Shown in pieces: positions 1 to 8,800 of a stretch of 64,000 bases of DNA. A program made the position numbers and the translations under genes. The notes below the pieces were generated by a model. That model saw only the letters and a list, made by a program, of their open reading frames with translations, did no database searches and was not told where the DNA came from. Origin of the DNA: an uncultured Lachnospiraceae bacterium (GTDB taxonomy: Bacteria; Bacillota; Clostridia; Lachnospirales; Lachnospiraceae). The DNA lies in NCBI GenBank assembly GCA_902777355.1, contig CACYTU010000003.1, positions 1-64,000 on the forward strand, given 5' to 3'. Numbering within the stretch: position 1 is the first letter of the stretch; every line of letters starts with the position of its first letter.

Positions 1-17
1 TAAAGGAGGTTTTCACT

Positions 18-707
18 GTGAAACAGATATTTGAACCCATGAAAATGAACCATATAGAACTAAAGAACCGCCTTGTCCGCTCCGCTACCTGGGAAGGCAT
101 CGCGAACCAGGACGGCAGCGTCACAGAAGAAGCGTATGAGATTTACGAAGAACTGGCAAAGGGCGGAATCGGCGCCATCATCACCGGCTTTACCAGCGTT
201 GCCCTTCATGACTACTACTTTGGCGGCATGATGCGGCTTTGCGATGATTCCCTCATTCCACAGTATAAAAAACTGACGGATATCATACATGCGGAAGGAA
301 TCCCGGTTATCACACAGCTTGCTCTTGGAGCCTACTACCGGGAAGTTAAAGGAAGATATATGCAGGTTGAGCCGGATGATATGACTGCTGAAGAAATCAA
401 ATATGTGATTCAGCAGTTCATCTCCGCCGCCATCCGTGCAGAAAAAGCAGGCTTTGACGGAGTACAGATTCACGCTGCCCATTTCTTCTTCCTGAGTCGT
501 TTTATCAGTCCCGCAGTCAACCACCGCACTGATGAGTACGGAGGTTCTACTGAGAATCGTGCCCGAATCCTTCTGTATATTATGAAAGGCATCCGGGAGA
601 CTGCTCCGAAGCTTCATATCACGATCAAGATCAACAGCAGTGACTTTACCTACGGCGGTCTCGAAGAGCCGGAATCGCAGCTCAAAACCGCTGAATCTGG
701 CTTATAA
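18..707 (+). pseudogene. NADH:flavin oxidoreductase (Old Yellow Enzyme family), 3'-truncated
   Basis: The first ~220 residues are the N-terminal part of an Old Yellow Enzyme TIM barrel (FMN-dependent ene/enoate-type oxidoreductase). Visible family motifs are the opening 'NRLVRSATWEG', the 'FDGVQIHAAH' strand with the substrate-binding His pair region, and 'FISPAVNHRTDEYGGS' followed by 'ENRARI'. Family members run to about 350-400 residues, so the C-terminal third, with the FMN phosphate-binding loops, is missing. After 'GGLEEPES' the reading frame runs into unrelated DNA and stops at 707. GTG at 18 is the start, with AAAGGAGG at 3-9. The protein is unlikely to be active. The family assignment is firm; the loss of the 3' part is read directly from the sequence. 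Confidence 0.8.
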
Positions 708-1032
708 GGCCGCCCAGCTTGCTGACCATGGTAAAGCGGATGCATTCCTCGTTGCATTGCGTCATGCTACGGTGATCGATTGCCTTCCGACCACACATTT
801 TGACATTATTATGAAAATTGTCCGGGAGACCGGAATCGACGAAGAAGCATTCATCCGGCACTATCAGGACGACAGCGCAGAAACAGCCCTCAATGAAGAT
901 CTGAATTTTGCCCGTCGTTTAGGAATACACTCATTACCTGCCTATCTCATGCAGTACAAAGATAAAGCACTTTTAATGCAAAGTTTTAATTATCAGGACT
1001 TCTCTGATGCGATTAAAAGAGTCATGCATTAA
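670..1032 (+). pseudogene. DsbA-family thioredoxin-fold protein, C-terminal remnant
   Basis: In the frame that ends at 1032, from about base 670, the translation resembles the helical insert and C-terminal part of DsbA/FrnE-like oxidoreductases: 'LAYKAAQLADHGKADAFL', then 'LNEDLNFARRLGIHSLPAYL' with the cis-Pro loop. The N-terminal thioredoxin half with the catalytic CxxC is absent. It is fused out of frame to the Old Yellow Enzyme fragment, so both genes appear to have been joined by one deletion around 675-690. An open frame starts at GTG 640, but the leading residues come from the other gene read in the wrong frame. No function is expected. Confidence 0.65.
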
Positions 1033-1076
1033 AATAACGGTCAGCAGAGAACCCACTCTCTGCTGACCGTTATTTA
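1033..1076 (+). terminator. Rho-independent terminator after the DsbA remnant
   Basis: A perfect 18-bp stem (1033-1050 with 1057-1074) closes a 6-nt loop and ends in an AT-rich tail, directly after the stop codon at 1032. Symmetry would let it work on either strand. Confidence 0.75.
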
Positions 1077-1202
1077 TCCTCGGGTGGCTGCATCATGACC
1101 GCAGCCGGCACTCCTGCTCAAATTCATCTGTCATAATTCTTTACTATTTCCTCCCGGACATGGACCCGGTATGGTCTATAAAAACACTGCGCATACAGTT
1201 TA

Positions 1203-1406
1203 TCACACAAGTTCGATTATTTCGAAATCGTCCGGCACATAAATGTTTCCGTCAAAAAAGGTTTTGGCTTCTTTTGTATAGACTTCTTTCCTGATTCCGA
1301 AAGTTGTCTCGTCCTCTGTATGCCATATTACAAGATTTTTGGCATGGAAGCGATTGGCGCATTCGCAGGGGTCCTGTCCGGTCCCGAGAACATACATTTT
1401 TTTCAT
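1203..1406 (-). CDS. Small hypothetical protein (67 aa)
   Basis: A 67-residue acidic protein with no recognised family. It has a GGAG ribosome-binding site 9 nt before ATG 1406 and a plausible globular composition (two Cys near residues 14-16, aromatic residues spread throughout). No signal peptide or membrane segment is visible. An overlapping 61-residue frame (1252-1437) lacks a comparable ribosome-binding site and was not kept. Function unknown; it sits alone between the truncated genes and the left end of the decayed element. Confidence 0.4.
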   Translation of the reverse strand: MKKMYVLGTGQDPCECANRFHAKNLVIWHTEDETTFGIRKEVYTKEAKTFFDGNIYVPDDFEIIELV

Positions 1407-1540
1407 GACAAATTACTCCAAGAACAAAACTTCGCATTGTTGAATCGCAGCACAGTGAAGCTGAAAAAAAGGTTCATGATATGGTGATATCTGACTGAAG
1501 GAACCCATTGATTTACAGGCTTCTCAGCCCTTTCTTATTT

Positions 1541-1573
1541 ATTATGTGTCAGTAGTACTACAGTCTCGATACC
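1541..1573. other. Putative left attachment site (copy of the rlmD 3' end)
   Basis: These 33 bases match 3267-3299, inside the last codons of rlmD, at 32 of 33 positions. The neighbouring 25 bases (1513-1535 against 3238-3260) are also similar. Read on the minus strand this copy would encode the same C-terminal tail (GIETVVLLTHN) with no gene body before it. Paired with the copy in rlmD it brackets 1574-3266, as an attL/attR pair would after integration at the rlmD (rumA) 3' end, a site known to be used by integrative elements. Confidence 0.6.
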
Positions 1574-1652
1574 TGATCTGGAGAATTTGTCAATCCCTTA
1601 TAGTCTCTTGCTTTTTTGGCACAACGAGGTCGGATAGATGAGCAGGCTTTCT

Positions 1653-2236
1653 CTAGTCTCCGTTTTCGTTACGCGCTTCGATCATCTTTTCAAGCTGAAT
1701 AACGATAGCTACAACTATCTGCTCTTTGTCCGGCTGATAAATGCCCATAGAGTATTTGTCATGAACGGAGCGACTCTTGCTACAGGCTGACCTTTCTCAT
1801 CCAGAAGATTGAAAGTCAGACCAATAATATTACCCTGGAGCTGCCATCCCAGACCCTCGATATTGGTAACATCTTTTATGATATGAAGCAGCTCATTGGA
1901 CAGAGTGAAGCTGGTTCCGTCTGCCATAGTAACAAAATGCTTTTCGTGGAGGCTGATCGGCTTTTTCTCCAGATGAGCAATTACATTTCCGTCAGCATCC
2001 ATGATCTCAGTCTTGCCCTTTAATGCAAATATACTGGACTGTGTATAGTACTTAAGACTGTCCTTTTCATCTGTGACATCGATTCTTCTGTGCATTTCTC
2101 CCAGCTGAAGAGCTGTATACAGATAGTATTCAGGTTCACCGTAATTCTCAAGAGTAGTTTTGCTTGCTTCTGCAGCCATCTCATTAAGGCTTCCGACTGC
2201 TTCCCCTATTATTTTAAGATTGTCAAAAAATCCCAT
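1653..2236 (-). pseudogene. LURP-one-related (tubby-like) protein, frameshifted near its 3' end
   Basis: Residues 1-160 look like a LURP-one-related/YxjI tubby-fold protein: an N-terminal helix, then alternating strands with 'YTQSSIFALKGKTEIMDADG' and 'IAHLEKKPISLHEKHFV'. In the main frame the protein ends abruptly at 1715 in 'WAFISRTKSR'. The adjacent frame continues naturally as 'DKYSMGIYQPDKEQ', then 'IVVAIVIQLEKMIEARN', to a stop at 1653, which is the expected C-terminal strand and helix of the family. A one-base indel near 1750-1760 explains this. It could be a real mutation or a sequencing error. ATG 2236 is preceded by a GGAG-type site. The role of bacterial LURP-one proteins is poorly known. 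Confidence 0.6.
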
Positions 2237-2266
2237 TTCGTTCTCCTTTCAACTTACTTAGCTGAT

Positions 2267-2665
2267 TTAGCCATAACCATGATCTTCATGGTTCCATGGC
2301 TCAGCTGAAGTGTTCCGGGTCAGGATCCATTTGAAATCCTCATATGTGTGATCCGGCTCAAGTCCGTTCTGATGGTCCTTACTGTCTGTGGTAAAAGTCG
2401 ATGTCAAAACCATAACCTGCTCAGGTGCCAGACCGCGGGCTTTCGCCTCTGCTCTTACTGCATCGTCTCCTGCATAACCGATCTCTGTCATAGTGCAGCC
2501 TTCGAAACTGTCAAAATATGTGAATACTTCCTGTACAGCATCATCATATTCACCACTGTCAAAAATAAGTGATGAGAACGGGCCCACCTTTACAGACGAG
2601 CCCCCACAAGCTGCAAGACATAACACCGCAATGGTAAGCATCATGCCGATGATTAATTTCTTCAT
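2267..2665 (-). CDS. Putative lipoprotein (132 aa)
   Basis: The N-terminus is a lipoprotein signal: MKK, a hydrophobic stretch, then the lipobox LAAC with Cys 20 as the lipidated residue. The mature part is a small acidic domain ending in 'WILTRNTSAEPWNHEDHGYG', a tail like that of small secreted proteins of unknown function in Lachnospiraceae. It lies 30 bp upstream of the LURP-one-like gene on the same strand, so the two are probably co-transcribed. It is inside the segment bounded by the rlmD-end repeats and may be cargo of the decayed element. Function unknown. Confidence 0.65.
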   Translation of the reverse strand: MKKLIIGMMLTIAVLCLAACGGSSVKVGPFSSLIFDSGEYDDAVQEVFTYFDSFEGCTMTEIGYAGDDAVRAEAKARGLAPEQVMVLTSTFTTDSKDHQNGLEPDHTYEDFKWILTRNTSAEPWNHEDHGYG

Positions 2666-2774
2666 TAAATATACCTCCTCTCACAAATCGACTTAAGACT
2701 TGACAAGTGTACCACATATCTGTGCACATCTCTACTACGCAGACAAAAAAAGACGCCCTCGCGGGAGCGCCCGC

Positions 2775-3023
2775 GTGATCCTTCTTATATCCAAAACACT
2801 GCCTTTTATATAATCCGCTCAAGCCTTGTTCTGCACGAAACTTCATATCCATCCTGATGTTCTCACTTCGGTGTTCATTCTCAGACTGGTTGATTGCTGT
2901 GCGGATTGTCAGTTCGAGCTCATCATAGTTTTTGTCTGCTTCGAAATCTTCTTCCATTAAATAGGTCTTAACACCGGATTCCTGCAGCAGACGTACCGCT
3001 TCAAGCACTTCGACGTTATTCCT
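2775..3023 (-). pseudogene. Serine recombinase remnant
   Basis: About 83 residues match the second half of the catalytic domain and the start of the recombinase domain of large serine recombinases: 'NVEVLEAVRLLQESGVKTYL', 'ELTIRTAINQSENEHRSENI', 'MDMKFRAEQGLSGLYKR' and 'GYKKD'. The nucleophile-containing N-terminus and the long DNA-binding C-terminus are gone, and both ends run into unrelated sequence. It lies 240 bp from the rlmD end, where an integrase gene is expected next to an attachment site. No activity is expected. Confidence 0.75.
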
Positions 3024-3093
3024 TTGCCCAAATAGCAGACTTATAGCCACAACCTTCTGGAACCCATCCCTGGATATGTTTCCTCAAACAAAT

Positions 3094-3185
3094 AGAGTAG
3101 AGGCGGCCGTGCCACCCTCTACCCCCGACCGGCCCGTGTCCGCCGCAAGGCGGAAAATACATTATACGGGCCGTGTCATAAAAAG
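3094..3185. repeat. Dispersed GC-rich palindromic element, type A copy 1
   Basis: An intergenic element of ~92 bp: a GC hairpin (arms near 3098-3120), the spacer CCCCCGACCGGCCCGTGTC, a short CCGCC/GGCGG hairpin, AATACATTATACGGGCC and the end GTGTCATAAAAA. Near copies lie at 20613-20700 and 56679-56771, with a more diverged one at 62091-62175. Confidence 0.7.
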
Positions 3186-3263
3186 GGGTTCCCGTCACCC
3201 GGCGCAGAAACTGCCCATGTGGCGAAAACCCCTTGTTTTACAGGCTTTTTCAGCCCTCTTCGC

Positions 3264-4814
3264 TCAATTATGTGTCAGTAGTACTACGGTCTCGATACCG
3301 CCCGTATAAGGGAACATGTCCACGGGAACAGCCTTCTTTGCTCTGTAGCCGTTCTGTTCAAAAAACTCCAGGTCCCTCTGCAGAGACCAGGGACTGCAGG
3401 AAATGTATACAATTTTCTTCGGATTCACAGAGCAGGCAGCCGTCATGAATTCCTCCGTGGAGCCGCTGCGGGGTGGGTCCATGAAAATCACATCGATTTT
3501 TTCAACAGGAGCGGTCGTTTCTATCACTTGCTCCCGGCCCTCGCCGGACATGCTTTCAAAGGTTCCGCTCTGAGCTATCTCTGTCATACATTTCGTGGCG
3601 TCCCCCTGAACGATCTCGACATTCTGCAGACCATTCATGCGTATATTGTGCCCGGCGTCCCGCACTGCCTCTGCATTGAGTTCCACACCGATGACACGGC
3701 GGGCGTGAGGAGCCGCGATGATACCGATCGTCCCGATTCCGCAGTAGGTGTCCAGAATGGTCTCTTTTCCCGAGAGCGCCGCGCAGTCGATGGCGATATT
3801 GTAGAGCTTCTCCGTCATCAGAGGGTTGACCTGGTAGAAAGAACGGGAAGAAATCCGAAAACGCTTTCCGCAGAGTACATCCTCAATATAACCTTTGCCG
3901 TAGATCACTGTCTCCTTATTTCCCAGCACCATGGTCGTATCCCGGTCGTTGACATTGATCACGATCGTGGTGATCTCGGGATGCATTGCGGTCAGCTTCC
4001 TGACAAAAGTATTTCGCGAAGGAAGGACGGGATCCGTCATCACAAGCGTCACCATCACCTCTTTGGTAACACGTCCGACCCTGATCTGGACATAGCGGAG
4101 AAGGCCCGCGCCGCGGTCCTCGTCATAGACGCGGATGCGAAAATCAGACAAAAGAGAATAGACAGACTGCACGATCCTGTCCGCCTGGATGTTTTCAAGC
4201 AGGCAGGATTTGACAGGCACCACCTCGTGAGTGCCCGCCCGGTATATGCCGCAGACAGGTTTACCCCTGCGGTCGGGCGCGAAGACAGAAGTGACCTTGT
4301 GGCGATAGTGATCGGGAGCTTTCATGCGGATGAATTCATCGGGCATGACAAAATCACCGATCAGGTCATCGAGGGTCTCCTGCTTGCTGCGGATCTGTTC
4401 ATCATAGGGAATATCAATCATGGTGCATCCACCGCAGAGAGCCGACACAGGACAGCGGGATTTCTTTTTGGCAGAATCCGCTTTCCGTGTCGGATCCTTC
4501 CCGACGGCAGGTTTACCGGAGAATGAACCCTTCCCGGCGGCAGGCTTCCCGGCAGATAAGCCCTTCCCGGCAGCAGGCTTCCCGGCAGATAAGCCCTTTC
4601 CGGCGCCAGGCTTATTGGAGAATGACCCCTTCCCAGCGGCAGGATTACCGGAAGATACGCGCCTCCCGACATCAGATCCGCTCTTTGCGCCGGCTTCTTT
4701 CTTCTTATTAGCCTGAAGAGGTCTCCCGTAAGATGCCTTTCCGGACGAAAAATCCCCATACTGGTCTTTGTTCTTTTTGCGTGTAGTCTTTTTTGGTTTC
4801 GAATTGTCTTTCAT
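3264..4814 (-). CDS. rlmD: 23S rRNA (uracil-5-)-methyltransferase, RlmD/RumA family
   Basis: A SAM-dependent enzyme of the TrmA/RlmC/RlmD family that methylates C5 of a uracil in 23S rRNA. The Fe-S cysteine region is 'CPVSALCGGC', followed by an SPOUT-unrelated class I methyltransferase fold with 'LDTYCGIGTIG' (SAM loop), 'FMDPPRSGS' and the catalytic Cys in 'VYISCSPWSLQRDL'. The TRAM domain is replaced by a Lys/Gly/Ala-rich N-terminal tail of ~110 residues with 12-residue repeats (GKPAAGKGLSA type), probably disordered and RNA-binding. ATG 4814 (MKDNSKPKK) is preferred over the in-frame ATG at 4859, which has no ribosome-binding site. The last codons form one arm of the 33-bp repeat that bounds the decayed element. 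RlmD rather than RlmCD cannot be settled here. Confidence 0.88.
   Translation of the reverse strand: MKDNSKPKKTTRKKNKDQYGDFSSGKASYGRPLQANKKKEAGAKSGSDVGRRVSSGNPAAGKGSFSNKPGAGKGLSAGKPAAGKGLSAGKPAAGKGSFSGKPAVGKDPTRKADSAKKKSRCPVSALCGGCTMIDIPYDEQIRSKQETLDDLIGDFVMPDEFIRMKAPDHYRHKVTSVFAPDRRGKPVCGIYRAGTHEVVPVKSCLLENIQADRIVQSVYSLLSDFRIRVYDEDRGAGLLRYVQIRVGRVTKEVMVTLVMTDPVLPSRNTFVRKLTAMHPEITTIVINVNDRDTTMVLGNKETVIYGKGYIEDVLCGKRFRISSRSFYQVNPLMTEKLYNIAIDCAALSGKETILDTYCGIGTIGIIAAPHARRVIGVELNAEAVRDAGHNIRMNGLQNVEIVQGDATKCMTEIAQSGTFESMSGEGREQVIETTAPVEKIDVIFMDPPRSGSTEEFMTAACSVNPKKIVYISCSPWSLQRDLEFFEQNGYRAKKAVPVDMFPYTGGIETVVLLTHN
3267..3299. other. Putative right attachment site within the rlmD 3' end
   Basis: A 33-base stretch inside the last codons of rlmD, repeated at 1541-1573 with one mismatch. 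The coding sequence remains intact, as expected when an element integrates at a gene 3' end and restores the tail. Confidence 0.6.
4500..4665. repeat. 36-bp tandem repeat in the rlmD 5' region
   Basis: Four to five imperfect in-frame copies of a 36-bp unit encode the 12-residue repeats of the RlmD N-terminal tail. The unit length is a multiple of three, so copy-number change would keep the frame. Confidence 0.8.
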
Positions 4815-4861
4815 ATCGTATCTACCATAGATGCATTCATATAAGGTGAAAAACTGCATTG

Positions 4862-4990
4862 CGCGGGCCGCGTCAACAGGGTAGAGGCGTCAATATGAAC
4901 TGCTATGCAGTTCATATGCGTCCTCTGCCCTCCCGCGGGCTGCCGTTCGCCATCAGGCGAAAGATACCTTACGGCAGCCCTGCGATAAAA
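4862..4990. repeat. Dispersed palindromic element, type B copy 1
   Basis: An intergenic element between desulfoferrodoxin and rlmD. The first half is a long hairpin (GAGGCGTCAATATGAACTGC pairing with the strand ending near 4926). The second half, CCCTCCCGCGGG to CCCTGCGATAAAA, closely matches 62200-62266. Other type B and type A copies also sit at gene ends. Confidence 0.65.
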
Positions 4991-4991
4991 G

Positions 4992-5026
4992 CCAAACCGC
5001 CCGGAGGGAGTTCCCACCGGGCGGCC
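4992..5026 (-). terminator. Terminator of the desulfoferrodoxin gene
   Basis: On the minus strand an 8-bp GC stem (4998-5005 with 5017-5024) is followed by a T-rich tract, 45 bp after the stop codon at 5070. Confidence 0.7.
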
Positions 5027-5069
5027 GGACCGTCTACTTTATTGTCGTCCCCTCGGGACTGGTATCTGA

Positions 5070-5447
5070 TCAGAGAGCTGCCTTCCAGAAGCCGTGCAGA
5101 TTGCAGAACTCATAGACAGCGACGGGCTTCTCATCGCCCAGAGCAAACTCAGCAGTAGGTGCCTCGCCGGGATTGAGATACTTGATCTGGAAGCCGTTCT
5201 CAGTCTCCAGAGCGATAAAGACGATGTAGTGCTCTTCAAGCATGGGATGTGCAACAGAGCCGACCTGGACTTTGACGATGCCGCCTTCGACCTTCACGTC
5301 GGGAACGTGCTTCTCTTTCGCGCCGTCTGTCTCATTTGCGCGAAGCTCCTGCATGAGATCGCCGCAGCAGGAAGGATTACATCCCTTCTGGTTGATTTTG
5401 ATAACCATGCTTCCACATTTTTTACATTTGAAAAGATTCAGTGCCAT
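5070..5447 (-). CDS. Desulfoferrodoxin (superoxide reductase)
   Basis: Reduces superoxide to hydrogen peroxide without making oxygen, protecting an anaerobe's cytosol; electrons usually come from rubredoxin. The 125-residue protein has both metal sites. Residues 1-36 are the desulforedoxin-like FeCys4 domain (Cys 8, 11, 27 and 28, spacing C-x2-C-x15-CC). The rest is the neelaredoxin-type domain with 'EKHVP' (His 47 with the conserved Glu-Lys), His 67, His 73 and the C-terminal 'CNLHG' that supplies the Cys and last His ligand. ATG 5447 has AAGGGG just upstream; an earlier in-frame ATG at 5468 has no such site. It is a monocistronic unit with its own promoter and terminator. Confidence 0.93.
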   Translation of the reverse strand: MALNLFKCKKCGSMVIKINQKGCNPSCCGDLMQELRANETDGAKEKHVPDVKVEGGIVKVQVGSVAHPMLEEHYIVFIALETENGFQIKYLNPGEAPTAEFALGDEKPVAVYEFCNLHGFWKAAL

Positions 5448-5533
5448 AATTACCCCTTTCCTTCCCATTTCAGGGAATATAGGACAGACAGCCTGCCTGC
5501 TGTCTGAGAGTCAATAAAAATCCTAGTAAACTC

Positions 5534-5562
5534 ATTATACCCCAAGCATATAATGATTTGAA
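5534..5562 (-). promoter_or_regulatory. Sigma-A-type promoter of the desulfoferrodoxin gene
   Basis: On the minus strand TTCAAA (5562-5557), a 17-bp spacer and a perfect TATAAT (5539-5534) lie about 90 bp upstream of the start codon. Confidence 0.6.
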
Positions 5563-5719
5563 CTGAAACTTTCGAAATAATAAAAACATTATCATGCAGG
5601 ATATTACACAATATTGCTATGGTCTTTACAGAAAACCGTTACGGAAAGCTTTCCAATTCACATCTGCAAAAGGGCGTAAACATATAACCTGCAAAAACCG
5701 CCCTTTGACCAGCCGGCGG

Positions 5720-5862
5720 CGGTTCCGGCCCGGTCAGTCCCCATCGGGTTCTGTCCGGTCAGTCCTCGTTGAGCCCTGTCTGTTCTTTTCTCGTCGAACC
5801 TTCGGATCGGATCCTATCCATTGAGACCTTGTCTGTTCCGGCCCGGTCAGTCCTCGTCTGAA
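5720..5862. repeat. Degenerate repeats copied from the 3' end of the TetM-like/NYN gene
   Basis: The gene's last codons and stop (GAGGACTGACCGG on the minus strand, near 5847-5860) recur in degenerate form near 5754-5773 and 5724-5744. The unit therefore begins inside the coding sequence and continues into the spacer. Confidence 0.5.
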
Positions 5863-8800
5863 GCAATGTCGTAGCGTTCACGCATCTCCCGCTCTGTATA
5901 AATGATTTCTTCCAGCAGCATGCCTGCGGACATGCGGTATGCTCCGGCTCCGAAAATAATGATCTGCTCCACTGCATCGGAAGTGGCAACCGTGACCCTG
6001 TATTTTTTCGCCAGGACATGAGCGGTCTTCTCGATATAGAGATCGGCGGTCTCCGCCTCTTTGGTAAAGACCACGTCAATATTGTGCCAGCGGAGGACCT
6101 CGCCGGGACCTCCCGCCACTTTGTAGGCGTCAAAGACCAGAATGATTTTTTCTGAGCGATATCCGGCAAAGTTTGAGAGAATATCCATCAGTTTGTCGCG
6201 GGCGGATTTGATATCGACCATAGCCAGTTCCCGCAGATAGTCCCAGGCGAAAATGATATTGTAACCGTCGACCAGCAGATAGTGGTCCTGCTGAGCCGGG
6301 CTCTTTTTATTCCACTTGCCTTCTGTCCCGGCTCCTTTTCCGGGCACTCCTGCCTGGGAACTGCCAGGTTCCTTTCCGGACGCTCCCGCCCGGGAACTGC
6401 CGGCTCCTTTTCCAGACACTCCTGCCTGGGAACTGCCGGATTCCTTTCCGGACGCTCCCGCCCGGGAAATGCCGGCGCCTTTCCCCGAAGCCCCTCCGGT
6501 ATTTTCCAGCCCCCAGGGATCTGAATTCTTGTTCTTTTTTGAATTCTGCGGGGACAGCTGCGTATCGAAGAGCCCCGTTTCCGCTCCCGCCCTGGGCTTG
6601 ACAGGCCCATAGGTGCGCTCAAAGATCTGCATGAGCTCTTTTTCAGCTGCCATGCGGGCCTGGCTGCGCTCCTTGAAGGCATCGTTCTGCTTTCCTGAAG
6701 GGCCTTTTGCACCGCTTTTTGCCGGACTGCCGGAACCTTTCCCGGAGCCTTCTGAAGTCCCGGAGCCGCCCGCCGAGCCGGCAAAACCGGAAACCTCTCC
6801 ATCAGCTCCGGCTGCGCCTGAGGAAAAGGATCCCGATTCCAGAAGTCGGCACTGCTTTTCCCGCTCTTCGGCGGCCTTCCTGGCCCGCTCTGCCGCGATC
6901 TCCAGGGACTCCTCCTCCGTCATGGCCGGAGCCTCCTCGGGGAAGCGCCAGCCGGTATCGACATGCATGAAACTGCGCACCTCGTACCAGGGAATAATCG
7001 TGCCCGCCCCGTGGGAACAGAACACTGAGGAAGAGGGATTGCGCACGTCCAGCTCGGGGTCATAGCCGGAGGCAGCGATGATCTCCTCCGCGTTCTGACA
7101 GGGGACGTAGCCCCTCAGGGAGCAGGACAAAGAGCCTGCCCCACGTGTGTAAGCCGCGACTTCCTCGACATAGTTTCCCAGCGCGGCGACCGTGACAGTG
7201 CCGCACAGGACTGCTGTATTCTCAGTGAAATCAGGCTGGCCGAAGACAGCGTTTTTCTGCTGCAGGTCCGCCATGGCGCGCCCCACATTCTCCTGGGGGA
7301 CTTCCAGACGGAATTCATAGTCCGGCTCCAAAAGGACAGATTTCGCCATCATCAGACCCTGGCGGACCGCCCGGTAAGTCGCCTTGCGGAAATCACCGCC
7401 CTCGGTGTGTTTGGCGTGGGCACGGCCGCCGAGAATGCTGATCTTCATATCCGTGATCTCCGCGCCGATAAGGACTCCGCGGTGGCGTTTCTCCTCCAGA
7501 TGGGTCATGATCAGGCGCTGCCAGTTCAGTGCCAGGTCGTTCACGCTGCAGCGGCTCTCAAAGATTAGGCCGCTCCCCGGCTCTCCGGGCTCCAGCAGAA
7601 GGTGGACCTCCGCATAGTGCCTCAGAGGCTCAAAGTGACCCACGCCCTCCGCGGGCTCAGCGATCGTCTCCCTATAGACAATCCTGGGCTCCCCGAATTC
7701 CACACGCATGTCAAACCTCTGCCGGATCAGGCGCTGCAGGATTTCCCTCTGAACCTGCCCCATGACCTGGATAGTGATTTCCTTTTTTTCCTCATCATAA
7801 GACAGCCGCAGCATGGGATCCTCTTCCTCCAGGATCCTCAGCCTGCGGTAAGCCCCGTACAGGTCCTGATCCGGCGGCAGGAGCAGACGGCTCTGCATGA
7901 CAGGCTGAAGCAGGCGCTCAGTCCCCTCCTGGCCGGCCAGAGTGCCCAGTCCCATGCCTGCCCGGGTCCCTGATAGTCCTGGCACCGCGACAATAATCCC
8001 CGCAGGAGCCTCCTGCAGTGCGTCAAAGCGGTCCCCTTTGTAAAAACGAAGCTGGCCGGCCTTTTCAGGCAGCCCCTTCTCGTCCGGGCTCTCCGGAATC
8101 TGCTGCCTTGGCACAAGCTTCCCGCCGGTAATCTTCATCCAGGTCAGCCTGGCCCCGCCCGGATCATGTGTGATCTTGTAGACCCTGGCGCCGAACTCAG
8201 TCCCGCGCGCAGGTTCCGGAGCAAGGGTATCGAGCATGACCAGCAGATCGTCCACGCCCTCCTCCCTGAGTGCGGAGCCAAAGCAGACCGGGAAAAGCCT
8301 GCGTGAGGCCACAAGCGCCGCCGCGTCCTCAAAGGTAATCTCTCCTCCCTCAAGGAAGCGCTCCATCAGCTCTTCGTCACAGACTGCGATCTCCTCCTGA
8401 ATCCCGGCGGAAAAAACTGCCTGCCCGGCACTCTTTCGGCCGTCGCTGTCATTTTGATTCCCGCCGTTTTGATTCCTGCCGTTTTGATTCCCGCCGTTTT
8501 GATTCCCGCCGTTTTGATTCCCGCCGTTTTGATTCCCGCAGATTTCACCCTGAAGATCCACACAGGCGCTTCCCAGTTCAGAGCGGATCTGCTCATAGAC
8601 CGCCTCCCGGTCCGCCCCTGCCTGATCCATTTTGTTGACAAAAATAAAAGCCGGAACCCCGTAATGCTCCAACAGTTTCCAAAGAGTGCGGACCTGTCCG
8701 GTGACTTTGTCCGCCGCGCTTATGATCAGAACCGCATAATCCAGCACCTGCAGCACACGTTCCATCTCCGTGGAAAAATCCACATGGCCGGGTGTATCCA

